DNA from: Chlamydomonas sphaeroides
Taxonomy: Eukaryota; Chlorophyta; Chlorophyceae; Chlamydomonadales; Chlamydomonadaceae
Direction: 5' to 3'
Length of the DNA stretch: 41,948 bases
NCBI GenBank assembly: GCA_001662425.1
Contig: BDDC01000806.1
Coordinates: 1 to 41,948 of the forward strand
The position numbers and the translations under genes were made by a program. The notes below the pieces were generated by a model. The model made no database searches, was not told the DNA's origin, and saw only the letters and a list, made by a program, of their open reading frames with translations. Shown in pieces: positions 40,262-41,948 of the stretch. Within the stretch, counting starts at the first letter, position 1, and every line of letters starts with the position of its first letter.

Positions 40262-40450
40262 CAGCATGCGCCGCGGCACGCTAGAAGCTGACCCAAGCCA
40301 CACGCGTGGCCCGCCCCGTATCTGAGGGATGTGTCGGATAGGCGGACTCAAGCACTGAGCAGCCGAGAGCCCCAGCGCACCCGCCGCATGTCCCCCGCTG
40401 GCTGTGAAACGGTGATCGACCTCCGCTAGCTACACGGTGTGGCAGAAACA
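40262..40450 (+). mobile_element. Degenerate 3' end of a non-LTR retrotransposon (copy B)
   Basis: The stretch parallels the element end at about 41646-41820. Shared blocks in the same order are GCATGCGCCGCG, GTATCTGAGGGATGTGT, ATAGGCGGAC, CTGGCTGTGAAACGG and CGACCTCCGCT, with substitutions and small indels between them. Copy B is frame-disrupted and lacks the zinc-knuckle part upstream, so it is an older or shorter insertion of the same family. Same orientation as copy A, about 1.4 kb apart. Confidence 0.7.
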
Positions 40451-40460
40451 GCTACACAGC

Positions 40461-41359
40461 TTACCTGCAGCAGGCCCGCATCCTGCGTCCTGCCTTCCTC
40501 ACCAGACAGCCCGTGGTACGTGCACCTGCTCCGTTGCGCAGGTAGCGCAGGTAACTTTCGGTGAACGAAGCGCCTCTGTGCCACTGATCCAAGTCGGAGG
40601 GAATTGGGCGTGGGGCTGTCGCGGCAAATGAACAGTGTCGGCGGCAGCTCCCTCAAGCGAAGGCCCAGAACGACGAGCCTGTGGTGGCATGCACATGACG
40701 CAAGTAGTGCGTGCGATAGTGCGATGCGGGTCGCCAGATCAGAGGTGCACCAGACGCTTCCGGGTCCGGGCTAGCTCCAAGGATGGAGGCATAGGTTGCA
40801 CGCATAGCCTCCGAACAAGAGCCTCCGAGGGCGGGCGTCAGTCGACAAAGGCACAAGCAGGAGGTGGCTTATGCTTGGGGCCTCGCTCGCACCCACACGG
40901 GGCCGGGATGTGTTGCTAGCATGCTTTCGTTCACGAGCGCGCATGGCGGCGGCGGCGGCGGCGGGCTGCCGTCCCACGACGCCTTCTACCAACGCCAGGT
41001 ATGTACCCTTCATATCGGTACGCGGGCTGGGGGCAGGGCGGCCCCCCTGGCAGGGCGCATCGGACTCCCCCTGGAAAGCCCTGGGCTTCGCCCCCCGCAC
41101 TGGTGCACCCAACTTAACGCGTCCCTGCCTGCCTGCTACGCACGACCGACGCGTCGCGCACCACCACCACCACCCGAATAATGTCGCGTCTTACTCTTTT
41201 GCCTTCAAGTACGAACACACTCATGCTACCGGTAACCTAGAGCAGGCAGGAGCTGTCACTACGCTGCCTGGACGCGTGCGATGGCTCCGGAGCTCTCATC
41301 ACGACGCACTGTGACACAAGCAAGCCTGCCGCACAGAACATTTACAGGGCAGGCGTGCT
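40461..41359. other. Intergenic, GC-rich, no supported gene
   Basis: About 900 nt between the two retrotransposon fragments. It contains a GGC run (40945-40964), a C/G-rich patch around 41033-41095 and a CCACCA run near 41161-41175. Frames of 90-150 codons exist, but their composition is that of GC-rich non-coding DNA and they have no recognisable domain. It may include unrecognised upstream sequence of the retrotransposon. Confidence 0.4.
40945..40964. repeat. GGC trinucleotide microsatellite
   Basis: Six to seven uninterrupted GGC units. In an open frame it would give polyglycine or polyalanine, but no supported gene covers it. Confidence 0.85.
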
Positions 41360-41836
41360 AACGCGCAGCCCCGGCGCAGCCAGCCAGCCGGCCAGCCGGC
41401 CTTGCAAACCAGACACACGCCGTCCGTGCACAAGGCGTTACCCTGGCCTTGCACCAGGTGCTCATGCGATTTAGGCTGGGGTGCTGGGACCTTGAGGCCA
41501 ACCGCCCCCGTGGCAGAACGCGGGAGGCACGCCTTTGCGGTTTGTGTGCCAACAGCGTTGAAGAAAAGTTACATGTGTTCGGCGAGTGCCCCGCATGTAG
41601 CCAGCTGCGGGCTGAGCACGAGCCTACTCTCCAACTTGCACGGCGTGGCATGCGCCGCGCGATGCTAGAGGCTGATCCGAGTCATGTGGCCCGGTATCTG
41701 AGGGATGTGTGGAATAGGCGGACCGTAGAGCTGAGGAGCCGAGGGCCCTAGTGCACTGAGATGACCTGATCTGCCGATGGCCCCCCTGGCTGTGAAACGG
41801 CGACCTCCGCTTTGCGGTGTAACAGTAACAGTAACA
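41360..41836 (+). mobile_element. Non-LTR (LINE-type) retrotransposon 3' fragment with ORF2 C-terminal zinc knuckle (copy A)
   Basis: An open frame begins after a TAA at 41359-41361 and ends at TAG 41749-41751. It encodes LHQVLMRFRLGCWDL, NRPRGRTREARLCGLCANS, then KLHVFGEC. CX2C-X7-HX4C following R.R..R is the C-terminal zinc knuckle found after the reverse transcriptase in many LINE ORF2 proteins. Only this tail remains; the polymerase and endonuclease are missing, so the copy is 5'-truncated as usual for target-primed insertion. After the stop comes a 3' UTR ending in a GTAACA hexamer tail. Confidence 0.75.
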
Positions 41837-41845
41837 GTTACACCG
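41815..41845 (+). repeat. GTAACA hexamer tail within a 9-bp inverted repeat
   Basis: Three GTAACA units lie at about 41819-41836, the kind of short tandem repeat that ends many non-LTR elements. They are enclosed by CGGTGTAAC (41815-41823) and its reverse complement GTTACACCG (41837-41845). The left arm also supplies a TGTAA poly(A)-type signal for the element transcript. Confidence 0.65.
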
Positions 41846-41863
41846 TATGTGCCGCGCCTGCTG

Positions 41864-41907
41864 CACACACACACACACACAGGCACCGCTGGAGTGTAAC
41901 ATATATG

Positions 41908-41948
<41 letters not shown>
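41864..41948. repeat. Two CA microsatellites reaching the window end
   Basis: A CA run at about 41864-41880 and a longer one at 41911-41948 (at least 19 units, continuing beyond the window), separated by about 30 nt of unique sequence. Confidence 0.95.

Noticed and set aside
40871..41314. Open frame of 147 codons near the retrotransposon fragments
   Set aside because: Glycine/alanine and proline runs come from GGC and CCA microsatellites; no motif, no splice pattern and no continuity with the zinc-knuckle frame.
41624..41947. Minus-strand frames rich in Cys-Val
   Set aside because: They are translations of the CA microsatellite.

Overview
The window looks like nuclear DNA of a green alga, most likely a chlorophycean of the volvocine/Chlamydomonas type. 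The grounds are a (hydroxy)proline-type SPPP tract, very dense short GT-AG introns, an SPPP / C-type-lectin / VMO-like extracellular domain repertoire, a TGTAA-type poly(A) candidate and non-LTR retrotransposon debris. The taxonomic call is an inference; nothing here identifies a species. No tRNA, rRNA, CRISPR array or bacterial operon was seen.

Positions 1 to 39351 (+ strand) are best read as ONE enormous gene that enters the window already inside its coding sequence and ends at a TGA at 39349-39351. I traced it by hand as about 159 exons and 158 introns. The exons I chose sum to 20076 nt, an exact multiple of 3, so about 6690 residues are encoded here with the N-terminus missing. Exon phases agree from one end to the other, which is the main argument for a single gene. 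One in-frame TAG (11290-11292) interrupts it.

Layout: (1) 1-311, proline-rich wall-type tract; (2) 312-2758, seven degenerate Cys repeats of the CPxG...LxC kind, related to VMO-I; (3) 2759-16484, C-type lectin-like domains (CTLDs) whose long-loop region is interrupted by other whole domains: six F-type-lectin-like (fucolectin/F5-8C fold) domains, one fully convincing VMO-I-like unit and a WSC domain; (4) 16602-24308, a run of mostly ordinary CTLDs with a Cys-rich spacer and a short proline linker; (5) 24381-28911, a DUF4215-like Cys knot, beta-sandwich modules and carboxypeptidase-regulatory-like repeats; (6) 29013-33926, a helical/low-similarity part made of very small exons; (7) 34053-38246, Ig-like or cadherin-like beta modules; (8) 38343-39351, the membrane-proximal part, one transmembrane helix and a short basic tail. 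The product would be a type I membrane or matrix-anchored protein with a huge carbohydrate-binding ectodomain, plausible for cell recognition, extracellular matrix or mating, though no function is proven.

Downstream, 39352-39973 is a probable 3' UTR with TGTAA at 39969. The rest (40262-41850) holds two related 3' ends of one non-LTR retrotransposon family, followed by CA microsatellites to the window edge. Inside the giant gene, one intron (19401-19727) carries a small inverted-repeat element with perfect 38-bp arms.
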